From Rubrivivax sp. (GTDB lineage Bacteria > Pseudomonadota > Gammaproteobacteria > Burkholderiales > Burkholderiaceae_C): a DNA stretch of 64,000 nucleotides. Position numbers and translations under genes: made by a program. The notes under the pieces are model-generated. The model saw nothing but the letters and a program-made list of their open reading frames with translations, did no database searches and was not told the origin of the DNA. Where the stretch lies: NCBI GenBank assembly GCA_027484825.1, contig JAIXSE010000010.1, positions 1 to 64,000 of the forward strand. Reading direction: 5' to 3'. Positions 1 to 9,879 of the stretch are shown here, piece after piece. Position 1 is the first letter of the stretch; each line of letters starts with the position of its first letter.

Positions 1-823
<823 letters not shown>

Positions 824-827
<4 letters not shown>

Positions 828-1906
828 CCTGGACGATCCACCCCCTGCCCAACGCCGATGCCTTCCTGGCCCATGCCGCTGCCTGGGACGGTCTTCAGGC
901 CCGCGTGGCCGGGCTGCCGTTTCTGGAAAGCGCCTTCGTGCAGCCCCTGCTGGCAGCCTTCGGCACCGGCCGGGAAGTGCTGGCTTTGCAAGGCCCCGTC
1001 CAGACCCCGACTGCCGCGGCCGTTCTGACGCCCGGCCGTCGCGGTCAATGGACCACCTTCCAGCCCTCGCAGTTGCCGCTGGGCGCCTGGCTCAGTGAGG
1101 CCGGTGCACCGCTGGCGCCGCTGGCCGCCGGACTGACGCGCGCCCTGCCCGGCCTGACGCTGGCCATTGGCCTCACGCAGCTCGACAGCCTCTTCCATCC
1201 GCGCCCGACCGACACCGCCCACTGGCGCGGCCAGGACTACATCGACACCGCCTGGGTCGATGTGGAGGGACCCTTCGAGGCCTACTGGGAAGCCCGCGGC
1301 AAGAACCTGCGCCAGAACCTGCGCAAGCAGCAGAAGAAGCTGGAGACCTCCGGCATCCAGACCCGCCTGGAATGCCTCACCGATGCGGACGATGTCGCCC
1401 CCGCGCTGGCCCACTATGGCCGGCTGGAGGCCAGCGGCTGGAAGGGCAACGAAGGCACGGCCATTGCGCCGGGGCACCCGCAGTACGCCTTCTACCTGGC
1501 GATGCTGCAGAACTTCTGCCGGCTGGGTCGGGCGCGCCTGTACCAGTACCGCTTCAATGAGGAGGTGGTGGCCATGGACCTGTGCATCCTGTCCGGCGAC
1601 CGCATCGTCATTCTCAAGACCGCCTACGACGAAGCGCACAAGGCCGTCTCCCCCTCGACCCTGATGCGGCAGCAGCAGTTCGAGGAGCTGTTCAAGGACG
1701 CCGCCGCCGGCGGACCGGTGCGCCGTATCGAGTTCTACGGCAAGGTGATGGAATGGCACACCCGCTGGACTGGCGAGTCCCGGCCGGTCTATCACGGCAC
1801 CTGCTATCGATGGGGCTGGGTGCAGTCGCTGCACCGGGCCCTGGCGGGACGTCGGGAAGCAGCGCCGGCCAGTGCAGCGCCCGCCGCCGAGGCGTCCCCT
1901 TCATGA
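824..1906 (+). CDS. BioF2/FemAB-like GNAT acyltransferase (CelD/BcsL type)
   Basis: A 360-residue soluble protein. The central part has the feel of the Acetyltransf_6 (BioF2-like) domain: the basic helix KNLRQNLRKQQKKLE followed by a long GNAT fold, with LYQYRFNEEVVAMDLCILSG and the region KAVSPSTLMRQQQFEELF near the C terminus. Members of this family occur in exopolysaccharide clusters and are thought to acylate sugars or add amino-acid groups; the donor and acceptor here are unknown. ATG 824 overlaps the stop of the upstream glycosyltransferase, and the TGA at 1904-1906 overlaps the start of the flippase. All three genes are therefore one coupled operon. Confidence 0.8.
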
Positions 1907-3357
1907 CGCCAACCAAGTCCGTCCGTGGCGCGCTGGCCTGGTCGTTTGCCGAGCGCTACCTGAGCCTGTTGATCACCGTGCCCACCACGATGATCCTGGC
2001 GCGTCTGCTGACGCCCACGCAGGTGGGCGTGTATTCGCTGTGCGCGGTGGTGACCAATCTGGCCTCCATCCTGCGGGATTTCGGGGTCTCGGAATATCTG
2101 ATCCAGGAGCGGGAGCTGGACCGCGACAAGCTGCGCAGCGCTTTCACCATCACGCTGATGATGGCCTGGGGGCTGGCGCTGACCATCTTCCTGGGCCGCC
2201 ACCTGCTGGCGAGCTACTACCACGAGCCACTGCTGGCCGATCTGCTGCTGGTGCTGTGCCTCAACTTCGTGATGCTGCCGCTGGCCTCTCCGTCCTTTGC
2301 GCTGCTCAACCGCGAGATGGCCTTCCACACGGTCTGCATGGTCCAGGTGTGTGCGAACCTGGCCAATGCGGCCACCAGCATCGGGCTGGCCTGGCACGGC
2401 TGGGGCGCGCTCAGCCTGGCCTGGGGGCCGGTGGCCGGCATTGCGATGCAGGTGCTGATCCTCGTGGCGCTGCGTCCGCGCGAGGCCCTGCTGTGGCCGC
2501 GGCTGCGCGGTGCGGGCCAGCAGTTGCGCTTTGGCGCCATGTTCACCGCGTCGCGGCTGGTGGAATCGGGCTCGCGCAATGGGCATGAGCTGATCATCGG
2601 CAAGCAGTTCGGCTTCACCTCGCTGGGTCTGTTCAGCCGCGCCACCGGCCTGATCGACCTGCTGGCCACGACCGTGAGCTCCGCCGTGCTGCGGGTGGCG
2701 ACGCCCGCCTTCGCCGCCGACCATCGCGCCGGACACAGCCTGATCGCCCCATACGCCAAAGGCACCGCCATCTACAGCGGCGTGGCGTGGCCGTTCTTTG
2801 GCGGCGTGGCGCTGCTGTCGCGGGATGTGCTGGCCCTGCTGTTCGGCGCGCAGTGGGTGGACGCCGCACCGCTGGCCACGCTGCTGGCGATCTCCGCCAT
2901 GCCCTATGCCCTGACCGTGCTGGCCCCCAATGCTCTGGCGGCGACCGGCCACGTCAAGCGCCGGCTGACCGTGGCCCTCTGGTATGGGCCACTGCATCTG
3001 GCCTGCGTGCTGGTCGCCTCGTTCTGGAGCCTCAAGGCCGTGGCCGCCGTGTTCCTGATCGGCAACCTGGTGCAGACGGGGCTCTACACCCATCACCTCA
3101 CCACGGTGCTGCAAGCGCGGCCCCGTCAGCTCTTCGGGCCCAGTTGGGCCAGCGCCAAGCTGGCGCTGGGCTGCTGTGCGGGCCTGGCGCTGGCGGAGAT
3201 GGCCTGCGCGGAATGGAGCCTGCCGCTGCTGCCGCGCCTGCTGGTGTGCATCGCGGCGGGCACCAGCGCCTGGATCGCCTGTGCGCTCTGGCTGCAACAC
3301 CCGGTGATGGGAGAGGTGCGCCGGGCGCTGAGTCACTTGCGGAGTCGCCATGCCTGA
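1903..3357 (+). CDS. Oligosaccharide flippase, MOP/Wzx-like membrane protein
   Basis: A 484-residue, strongly hydrophobic protein with about 12-14 predicted membrane segments. It starts with the family-typical MTPTKSVRGALAWSFAERYL and continues with long runs such as ALTIFLGRHLLASYY and LLVLCLNFVMLPLASPSFAL. This is the pattern of the polysaccharide transport (MOP) family that flips lipid-linked repeat units across the inner membrane. ATG 1903 is chosen because it overlaps the preceding stop (ATGA); the frame is open further upstream, but only inside the previous gene. The WaaA-like gene begins before its end (8-base overlap). Together with the flanking transferases it suggests a Wzx/Wzy-type surface polysaccharide; no Wzy polymerase is visible in the window. 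Confidence 0.88.
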   Translation: MTPTKSVRGALAWSFAERYLSLLITVPTTMILARLLTPTQVGVYSLCAVVTNLASILRDFGVSEYLIQERELDRDKLRSAFTITLMMAWGLALTIFLGRHLLASYYHEPLLADLLLVLCLNFVMLPLASPSFALLNREMAFHTVCMVQVCANLANAATSIGLAWHGWGALSLAWGPVAGIAMQVLILVALRPREALLWPRLRGAGQQLRFGAMFTASRLVESGSRNGHELIIGKQFGFTSLGLFSRATGLIDLLATTVSSAVLRVATPAFAADHRAGHSLIAPYAKGTAIYSGVAWPFFGGVALLSRDVLALLFGAQWVDAAPLATLLAISAMPYALTVLAPNALAATGHVKRRLTVALWYGPLHLACVLVASFWSLKAVAAVFLIGNLVQTGLYTHHLTTVLQARPRQLFGPSWASAKLALGCCAGLALAEMACAEWSLPLLPRLLVCIAAGTSAWIACALWLQHPVMGEVRRALSHLRSRHA

Positions 3358-4732
3358 CGCGCTCACCGACCTGGCTTCCCCGCCCTCCCCGTCCTCTCCG
3401 CGGGCCGCTGCCCGCCGCGGCGCGGGCCTGGGCGAAGCCCTGCGCTGGACCGCCTTCCGGACGCTGGAGCGCCTCAGCGACTGGCGCGGCAACAATACCC
3501 AAGGGGTGTTTGCGCTGTCCGATCCGCAGGCGCGGGGCCCGGCGCTGTGGCTCTACGTCACCACCATCGGCGAGCTCAATGCCGTGGCGCCGATGCTGGA
3601 GTGGCTGGTGGCCCAGCGGCCCGATCTGCGGCCGGTGCTGATCACCGAACATGCCCACTATCAGGACGCCTATCTGGCCCGGCTGCCTGGCGCGGTGGTG
3701 TGCCTCAGCCGCGGGCACAGCCTGGACGCACACAAGCTGGCGGCCCAGTTGCCGCCGCAGGTGCTGGCGCTGGCGGAGATCCCCTGCCTGCCCTCGGACG
3801 CGCCCTGCCGCTTCTCCTATGCCTTCCTGCGCCAGGCGCGTCGCTGCGGGGCGACCACCTTGCTGCTCAACGGCTGGCTCTACCACTATGCACCGCCGGC
3901 CCGGCTGGACCAGATCGAGCGTCAGTTGCTGGAGGCGGACTTCCTGCGCGCCCTGGATGTGCTGTGCGTGCAGGACCACGCCACCGCCCAGATCCTGGCC
4001 GGACGTGGCGCCGCCGAGGACCGACTGGTGGTCACCGGCAACATGAAGTTCGACGCGATGCAGCGTCCGCATTGGCAGGTGTCGCAGGCGCGCAGCCCGG
4101 GCCTGCTGGGTGCGCTGATCGCCGCGGGCCGGCCCACGGTGGTGGGCGGCTGCGTCACCGAGCTGGCGGAGCAGCAGGCGGTGCTGGGCGCCTTTCAGGG
4201 GCTGCGGCAGCAGCATCCCGACGCCCTGCTGATCCTGGCGCCGCGGCATCCGGAGAATCGGGAACGGATGCAGGCGCTGCTGGCCCAGGTGGAGGCGCAG
4301 GACCTGCGCTGGGTGCGGCGGTCCGCCGTGCCCGACGCCGCGCTGCCGGCCGAGGTGAACTGCCTGGTGCTGGACACCGTCGGTGAGCTGCGCGACTTCT
4401 ATGCCGCGGCCAGCGTGGCCCATGTGGGCGTGGACCACAACGTGCTGGAGCCGCTGGGGCTGGGCAAGCCGCTCACCATCCAGGAAGGCTGGAACACCAC
4501 CTACCCGTCCTACCCGGTCTACCGGCTGCTGCGGGACCAGGGCGTGTTGCACAGCTGCGCGGACGAAGCGGCGCTGCAGGCCTACTGGCAGGCCGCGATC
4601 GAAGGCGCCGCCTCGGTGCAGGAGGACCTGCGACGGACCGAAGAGGTGCTCTCAGCACTGCGGGGGTCCGTGTTGCGACATCAGCAGGCCTGCCTGCCCT
4701 GGGTGAGCCGCGGACAGGTCGATCCCAGGTGA
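3350..4732 (+). CDS. WaaA/KdtA-like (GT30) glycosyltransferase
   Basis: 460 residues with the two-domain plan of 3-deoxy-manno-octulosonate transferase. YVTTIGELNAVAPMLEWL (about residues 69-86) corresponds to the SVGE motif holding the acceptor-side Glu. VTGNMKFDAMQRP corresponds to the WaaA GNLKFD motif between domains, and LILAPRHPENRERM to the nucleotide-binding PRHPER motif. The N-terminal membrane anchor usual for WaaA is replaced by a Pro/Ser/Ala/Arg-rich stretch. Similarity is clear but divergent, and the gene sits in a polysaccharide operon rather than with lipid A genes, so it more likely transfers another ulosonic-type sugar (inference). The start overlaps the flippase end. A 26-base duplication creates its stop. 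Confidence 0.75.
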   Translation: MPDALTDLASPPSPSSPRAAARRGAGLGEALRWTAFRTLERLSDWRGNNTQGVFALSDPQARGPALWLYVTTIGELNAVAPMLEWLVAQRPDLRPVLITEHAHYQDAYLARLPGAVVCLSRGHSLDAHKLAAQLPPQVLALAEIPCLPSDAPCRFSYAFLRQARRCGATTLLLNGWLYHYAPPARLDQIERQLLEADFLRALDVLCVQDHATAQILAGRGAAEDRLVVTGNMKFDAMQRPHWQVSQARSPGLLGALIAAGRPTVVGGCVTELAEQQAVLGAFQGLRQQHPDALLILAPRHPENRERMQALLAQVEAQDLRWVRRSAVPDAALPAEVNCLVLDTVGELRDFYAAASVAHVGVDHNVLEPLGLGKPLTIQEGWNTTYPSYPVYRLLRDQGVLHSCADEAALQAYWQAAIEGAASVQEDLRRTEEVLSALRGSVLRHQQACLPWVSRGQVDPR

Positions 4733-4754
4733 GCCGCTGACAGGTCGGTCCTGA
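4703..4754. repeat. 26-bp tandem duplication spanning a stop codon
   Basis: Unit 1 at 4703-4728 and unit 2 at 4729-4754 start with GTGAGCCGC and differ at only a few bases. The unit is not a multiple of three, so the second copy shifts frame and supplies the TGA (4730-4732) that ends the WaaA-like gene. Confidence 0.85.
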
Positions 4755-4798
4755 ATGGCGCGCTGAAACGGCTCGTCCCCGGGTCACCGGCTGGAGGC

Positions 4799-5965
4799 TT
4801 ATCGGGCGGCGTCGCGCGCACGCGCCAGGGCGCTCTGGGTGGCTTCCAGATAGGCATGCCCGTCACGCAGGTCCGGCTCCAGGTGGTTGCCTTCGGCCCA
4901 CTCGTTCCAGGCGTTGATGAACACCACCTGGCGCTGGGCCGGCTGATGCTGCCGCGTCCAGGCCAGGGCCGCTTCCAGCCAGCGCTGGTAGGCCTGGGGG
5001 GAGTTGTTCATCAGCACCGTCGCCCCCTGCGGACGACGCGCACTGTTGTCAAAACCCGGACTGACGCAGCGCAGCAGTGGATAGTCCGGCACCGGCTTGG
5101 CCAGCACCCGGTCGACCATGCGCTGGTAATCGTAGAAGTGGTGCTGACCGTAGGCCTTGGGCAGCAGCCCCAGTTGCATGGCCAGCTTGGACTTCCAGCC
5201 GGTGAAATGCCGCCCGCCCAATTGCCGCCAGTCCGGCGCGAATTCAATGGACAGGTCCAGGCCCACATCGCGGACATGGCTGCCGGAGCCGGCGCCGCTC
5301 CATTCGAATTGCGCCAGCGTCAGCTCACCCACGCCTTCGCGCCGGGCGATCTCCCGCCAGCGGCCGAAGGTGGCCTGCGGATCCGGCAGTTGATCCGCCT
5401 TGTAGACGATGAACAGCGGCTTGCCGTCAATGCGGATGTAGCGCGGGTCCCGGAAATGCGGCAGGAGCGTGCGCAGATGGGCCTCGTCGTCCTCGGCGCT
5501 GTAGTGCTGGGCCATCAGCACTTCGCGGTCCCGGCCATTCCAGGCGCGGGTCCAGTTTTCATTGGCCCAGGCCAGGCAGTAGGGGAAGTCGGGCTCCCCG
5601 CTGGTGCGCACGGCTTCCACCGGCTGCTCCAGCAGGCGCCGGCCATTGAACCAGTAGTGGTAGTAGCAGAAGCCGCCAATGCCGTACTGGCGGGCCAGCG
5701 CGGCCTGCGCGGCGCGCGCCTGGGGCAGTCGCAGGTCATAAAAGCCCAGGTCGGCCGGCAGTTGCGGCTGATGGTGCCCCTTGAACAGTGGACGTGCCTT
5801 GGCGACATTGCGCCATTCGGTGAAGCCGGTGCCCCACCAGGCATCGTTCTCCGGGACGGGGTGGAACTGCGGCAGAACAATCGAGATCAGCAGCGGTTGC
5901 TGCGGCGAAGACGGCGGCAAAGTAGGCTCCGACAGGGTCGGAGACAGGCCAGGGGTCGCATTCAT
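4799..5965 (-). CDS. WbsX/GH99-like polysaccharide protein
   Basis: About 388 residues. The opening ISIVLPQFHPVPENDAWWG, then GFTEWRNVAKARPLFKGH and CYYHYWFNGRRLLEQP, are hallmarks of the WbsX family (Glyco_tran_WbsX, related to glycoside hydrolase family 99). It is found in O-antigen and capsule clusters as a predicted glycosyltransferase or glycan-processing enzyme. Further conserved runs are WANENWTRAWNG and, near the end, VFINAWNEWAEGNHLEP. ATG 5965 is preferred because its A overlaps the TGA of the upstream gene (TGATG); an ATG 33 bases earlier is also in frame. It is convergent with the operon on the left and co-transcribed with the glycosyltransferase to its right. Confidence 0.82.
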   Translation of the reverse strand: MNATPGLSPTLSEPTLPPSSPQQPLLISIVLPQFHPVPENDAWWGTGFTEWRNVAKARPLFKGHHQPQLPADLGFYDLRLPQARAAQAALARQYGIGGFCYYHYWFNGRRLLEQPVEAVRTSGEPDFPYCLAWANENWTRAWNGRDREVLMAQHYSAEDDEAHLRTLLPHFRDPRYIRIDGKPLFIVYKADQLPDPQATFGRWREIARREGVGELTLAQFEWSGAGSGSHVRDVGLDLSIEFAPDWRQLGGRHFTGWKSKLAMQLGLLPKAYGQHHFYDYQRMVDRVLAKPVPDYPLLRCVSPGFDNSARRPQGATVLMNNSPQAYQRWLEAALAWTRQHQPAQRQVVFINAWNEWAEGNHLEPDLRDGHAYLEATQSALARARDAAR

Positions 5966-7050
5966 CAGGAAGAAATCCGGGTCAGGGTGTCGCGCCATTG
6001 ACGGGCAATGGCCGCAGTCGAGTAGTCCCGCGCAATGGCGGGCATGGCCGCACTGGCCAGCGCGGCCAGCGAGCTGGGGTCATGCACATGTCGTGCCAGT
6101 TGGTCCCAATCGTCCATGGCACAGAAGGCCTGCCAGGGCAGATAGTCCGGCAAGGGATCGGTCATCACCGGCACGCCCTGCGCCAACGCCAGCAGCATGC
6201 GGTTGTTGCTTTTCGCGACTGTGAAAGCCGTGAGACGGGCCGGCAGCAACACCAGGTCGTGCTCACCCAGCAGGCGCAGGAAGTGCAGCCGGTCCCAGGG
6301 GCGATAGCGGTGCTCGAAGGTGGCCGGTGCCAGCACCTCGCGATAGCGCTGCTCGGAATTGCTGACCACCGTCAGGCGCAGCGGCTGCTGAGTGGCCACG
6401 GCATTGAGCTGGGGAATGATGCGGTCCAGCTCCGCCATGCCGCCGGCCGCATAGGCACTGCCATGGTTGCCGAACCACAGCAGCTGGCGCGCCTGCTGAC
6501 GCGCCTGGCGGTGCTCGCGCAGCTCCTGGCGGGCCCGCCAGTGTCCGGCCCAGCGGCCCGGATGGTGACGGCGCCACCAGGATTCGTAGCTGGAGAGCGT
6601 GTCCGGCGTCTCCACCGGATCACCCACCACCTGCACCGCGGCGCCGGATGGCAGCTCGGCCTGCAGCAGCGGCTGCAGGCCCGGCGAGGACACGGTGAAG
6701 GCCTTGAACAGCGGCAGCGCCTCCCGGTAGGCCGCCAGCAGTTGGGCCCGGGCGGCATCGCCGGATTCATTGAGGAAGTAGTTGTCGAAGCTGTCCAGCA
6801 CCAGCTGCGCGCCGGCATCACGGGCCTGCTGCAACTGGCCCGTGCGCTGCCGGAGCGCCTGCGGGCTGCCGGCATCCAGCAGCCACTTGGCCTGTACCAC
6901 CACCACCCCCTCCCGGGGCAAGGGCTGTCCGTCCCTGAGCAGGCGCGAGCGCCACCCCAGCCGGGCCAGCGCACCCTGGGGGATCAGGCAACGCAGACGC
7001 ACCCCGGCATAAGCGGGGTTCCAGGCGTGAGGCAACCAGTGAACCAGCAA
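5965..7050 (-). CDS. Glycosyltransferase-like protein of the polysaccharide cluster
   Basis: A GT-B-like protein, poorly conserved and not assignable to a numbered family by eye. Readable features are VVVVQAKWLLDAG, LVLDSFDNYFLNESG, QLLWFGNHGSAYAAGG (start of the second Rossmann-like domain) and LLLALAQGVPVMTDP near the end, where GT4 enzymes carry the donor-binding helix. The frame stays open up to 7239, but that would run into the divergent amidotransferase start and reads as non-coding. I propose TTG 7050, preceded by CGGAG at a fair distance; the start is uncertain. The stop overlaps the WbsX-like start. Confidence 0.6.
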   Translation of the reverse strand: MLVHWLPHAWNPAYAGVRLRCLIPQGALARLGWRSRLLRDGQPLPREGVVVVQAKWLLDAGSPQALRQRTGQLQQARDAGAQLVLDSFDNYFLNESGDAARAQLLAAYREALPLFKAFTVSSPGLQPLLQAELPSGAAVQVVGDPVETPDTLSSYESWWRRHHPGRWAGHWRARQELREHRQARQQARQLLWFGNHGSAYAAGGMAELDRIIPQLNAVATQQPLRLTVVSNSEQRYREVLAPATFEHRYRPWDRLHFLRLLGEHDLVLLPARLTAFTVAKSNNRMLLALAQGVPVMTDPLPDYLPWQAFCAMDDWDQLARHVHDPSSLAALASAAMPAIARDYSTAAIARQWRDTLTRISS

Positions 7051-7222
7051 TACGAACTCCGCGCGCCAGACTGCGGCGCGAAAGCCGGGATTGTGGGGCC
7101 GCCCCCGCCCTGAATCGGGGGAACGACCGGGATGCAACGCCCCCAAGATGGGTGGAATGGCCCGGTTTCCGGGACGCTGCGGCCAGGGGACGCTGATAAT
7201 CGCCGCGCACTTCGGGAGGCCC

Positions 7223-8956
7223 ATGTCAGTTCGCGACACGTTTTTCTGCAGCGGTCAGCCGCGTTTTCCCGCTTCGGTGACGGGCGCGGTGGACGCCATG
7301 GCGGTGCCGGCGCCGGACGGTCCGGGCGCGGGGGAACGATCGGCCGCCATGGCCCGTCCGTGGCAGGCGCTGCTGATGCAGGCAGATCCGGTCCATGCGC
7401 TGGCCCAGGTGGGCGGGCGCTTCTCGGTCGGCTGGCGACAGGCGGATGGGCGCACGGTGCTGGCCACCGACCGCTTTGGCATCGAGCCGCTGTGCTACCG
7501 CGTGGTGGGGCAACAGCTGCATTTCGCCACGCGCGCCGATGCGCTGGCCGAAGTGACGGATGAACAGGGCCATCACTCAGTCGCGGAGCTCGACCCGCAG
7601 GCGCTGTTTGACTACCTGTATTTCCATGTCATTCCAGCGCCGCGCACCATCTTCCGGGACGTCTATCGACTGCCGCCCGGCCATGTGGCCATCTTCGAGC
7701 GCGGTCAGTTGCGGGTGCAGCCCTACTGGGTGCCCAGCTTCCATCCCGAGCCGGTGCGCGATCTGCCCCACCTGAAGCAGGAGTTCCTGGGGCTGCTGGA
7801 GAACGCGGTGCGACGTCAACTCGACGGCACCGATGCGGCCTGCTTCCTGAGCGGCGGCACGGACAGCTCCACCGTGGCGGGCATGATCAGCCGCGTCGCG
7901 GGGCGGCCGGCAGACACCTACTCCATCGGCTTCGAGGCCGAGGGCTATGACGAGATGGCCTTCGCCCGCATCGCGGCCAAGCATTTCGGCTGCCGCCATC
8001 ATGAGTACTACGTGACCCCGCGGGACCTGGTGGACGGCATCGCCAAGGTGGCGACGCATTACGACCAGCCGTTCGGCAACAGCTCCGCCCTGCCCGCCTA
8101 CTACTGCGCCCGGGTGGCGCATGACGACGGGGTCCGGCGGCTGCTGGCAGGGGACGGCGGCGACGAGCTCTTCGGCGGCAACACCCGGTATGCCAAGCAG
8201 ACGGTGTTCAGCTGGTATGACCGCATTCCAGGGCCGCTGCGTGGCGGGCTTTTGGAGCCGGTGCTGGGCTCGCCGCTGGGCCGACTGCCGCTGCTGAAGA
8301 AGGGGGCGAGCTATGTGGAGCAGGCCCGGGTGCCGATGCCGGACCGGCTGCAGAGCTACAACCTGCTGACGCGATTGGGTCAGGCCCAGGTGCTGGAACA
8401 GGACTTCCTGCGGCGGGTGGACACGCTGGCGCCGCAGAAGCAGCAGCGCCAAGTGTGGGCGGCGACGCAGGGGGCGCATCTGGTGGACCGGATGCTGGCC
8501 TTCGACTGGCGCTATACGCTGGCGGATACCGACTTGCCCAAGGTGGTGGGCACCACCGGGCTGGCCGGCATGCAGGTGGGCTTCCCGATGCTGGACGACG
8601 GGCTGCTGGCGTTTGCACAGCGGCTGCCGCCGTCGTTCAAGCTCAAGGGCTTGCAGCTGCGGTGGTTCTTCAAGGACGCGCTCAAGGGCTTTTTGCCGGA
8701 TGAGATCATCACGAAGAAGAAGCAGGGCTTTGGGCTGCCGTTTGGGGTCTGGGCCACGCGGGATGAAGGGCTGGGCGCCCTGGCCGCCGATTCGCTGGGG
8801 AGCCTGGCGGGGCGCGGGATTGTGCGGCCGGACTTTATTCAGAGCCTGCTGAAGCAGCGACTGAGGGAGCACCCCGGGTATTACGGGGAGATGGTCTGGA
8901 TCTTGATCATGCTGGAGCAGTGGCTGCGCAGCCATCGCCCCAAATATATGCTTTAG
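7223..8956 (+). CDS. Asparagine-synthase-like amidotransferase lacking the catalytic Cys2
   Basis: 577 residues. The C-terminal ATP-pyrophosphatase (asparagine synthase) domain is intact: CFLSGGTDSSTVAGM is the PP-loop, followed by the YSIGFEAEGYDE region and LLAGDGGDELFGGNTRY. The N-terminal glutaminase domain is shortened. It begins MSVRDTFF instead of Met-Cys-Gly, and only its later part (VLATDRFGIEPLCYR) is recognisable. Ammonia release from glutamine is therefore unlikely, and the enzyme may use free ammonia or another donor. ATG 7223 follows GGGAGG. Such genes occur in polysaccharide clusters, probably amidating uronic acids or another component (inference). It is divergent from the glycosyltransferase, so the 170-base gap should hold two promoters. 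Confidence 0.82.
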   Translation: MSVRDTFFCSGQPRFPASVTGAVDAMAVPAPDGPGAGERSAAMARPWQALLMQADPVHALAQVGGRFSVGWRQADGRTVLATDRFGIEPLCYRVVGQQLHFATRADALAEVTDEQGHHSVAELDPQALFDYLYFHVIPAPRTIFRDVYRLPPGHVAIFERGQLRVQPYWVPSFHPEPVRDLPHLKQEFLGLLENAVRRQLDGTDAACFLSGGTDSSTVAGMISRVAGRPADTYSIGFEAEGYDEMAFARIAAKHFGCRHHEYYVTPRDLVDGIAKVATHYDQPFGNSSALPAYYCARVAHDDGVRRLLAGDGGDELFGGNTRYAKQTVFSWYDRIPGPLRGGLLEPVLGSPLGRLPLLKKGASYVEQARVPMPDRLQSYNLLTRLGQAQVLEQDFLRRVDTLAPQKQQRQVWAATQGAHLVDRMLAFDWRYTLADTDLPKVVGTTGLAGMQVGFPMLDDGLLAFAQRLPPSFKLKGLQLRWFFKDALKGFLPDEIITKKKQGFGLPFGVWATRDEGLGALAADSLGSLAGRGIVRPDFIQSLLKQRLREHPGYYGEMVWILIMLEQWLRSHRPKYML

Positions 8957-9113
8957 CCCCCCAGTCGCTGTCGCTCCTGCCCCCGAGGGGCGCCACCCGG
9001 TGGACTGGCAGAGCCAGATCCACGGGTGTGGTTTGTTGGCCCCCCAGTCGCTGCGCTCCTGCCCCCAGGGGGCGCCACCCTGTGGACTGGCAGAGCCAGA
9101 TCCACGGGTGTGG
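8957..9113. repeat. Two copies of an intergenic repeat, period about 83 bp
   Basis: Copy 1 (8957-9032) and copy 2 (9040-9113) both begin CCCCCCAGTCGCTG, pass through a C-run/G-run palindrome and GGCGCCACCC, and end GATCCACGGGTGTGG. They differ by small indels. The remaining 66 bases up to the riboflavin synthase stop are G-rich with no gene seen. Confidence 0.9.
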
Positions 9114-9179
9114 CTGGATGGGCCCGGGCACGGGGTGCCGGGCGGGGGGCCGGGCGGGCGAGGCTACGCGGTTGCTGGG

Positions 9180-9866
9180 TTAGAGGTCGAGGGGGAGGCC
9201 CTTTTCCTGGGCGAAAGCCTTGAGGGCGGGCAGCAGGGCGCCGACCTTTTCGGCGACGGCGTCGCGGATGGTGTCGACCAGGACCTGGGTCTGGCGTTCG
9301 ATTTCGATGTGCACCTGGGCGCCGACGGCCTTCTCGCCGAAGGTGGTCATGCGCAAGGTCTCGGGAATCAGCCAGACCTCGAACCAGCCGGAACCGTCCG
9401 CGTCCCGGTGCGCCTCCGCCACCGTCAGGCTCGCACCATTCACCGCCACATAGCCCTTGGCGAAGATGTAGCGCATCCAGGGGGCCGGGACCGCAATACG
9501 CAGCACATGGTTGTTGGCGGGCTGGCGGATCTGCGCAATGGTGGCCATGAAGTCCACATGGCCCGACAAGGGGTGGCCGCCAATCTCGGCGCCCTCCTTG
9601 GCCGCACGCTCCACATTCAGGTGGCCGCCCTCCCCCAGTTGGCCCAGGGTGGTCAGGTTCAGGCTCTGCTGCATGACGTCAAAGTCCGCCTGCGTGTCGC
9701 CCCGCAACTCGGTCACCGTCAGGCAGACCCCGTCACAGGCGACGCTGGCGCCAATCTCCAAGCCCTCGCAAAAGCCCTGCGGAAACGCCAGGGTGAAGCT
9801 GCGCAGCCCCTCTTTGTCGGTAATGCGGTGGACGGACGCAATGCCTTGCACGATGCCGGTAAACAT
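9180..9866 (-). CDS. ribE: Riboflavin synthase, alpha-chain type
   Basis: 228 residues, starting with the family signature MFTGIVQGIASV. It has the two-fold repeated lumazine-binding barrel: ACDGVCLTVTEL and GGHPLSGHVDFMA in the first half, and VNGASLTVAEAHRD in the second. It dismutates two 6,7-dimethyl-8-ribityllumazine molecules to riboflavin in the cytosol. It stands away from other rib genes and has slightly unusual residues (ACDG rather than VNG before VCLTV), so it may be a second, stand-alone copy in this genome. ATG 9866 is used because the protein family starts exactly at MFTGIV; the frame continues upstream by only ten codons. It follows the ArsC-like gene by 13 bases and is probably co-transcribed. 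Confidence 0.88.
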   Translation of the reverse strand: MFTGIVQGIASVHRITDKEGLRSFTLAFPQGFCEGLEIGASVACDGVCLTVTELRGDTQADFDVMQQSLNLTTLGQLGEGGHLNVERAAKEGAEIGGHPLSGHVDFMATIAQIRQPANNHVLRIAVPAPWMRYIFAKGYVAVNGASLTVAEAHRDADGSGWFEVWLIPETLRMTTFGEKAVGAQVHIEIERQTQVLVDTIRDAVAEKVGALLPALKAFAQEKGLPLDL

Positions 9867-9879
9867 ACAAAGTCCTCGA

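Noticed and set aside
1804-3495. Open frame antisense to the flippase
   Set aside because: No motif and low-complexity composition; the flippase on the plus strand is clear.
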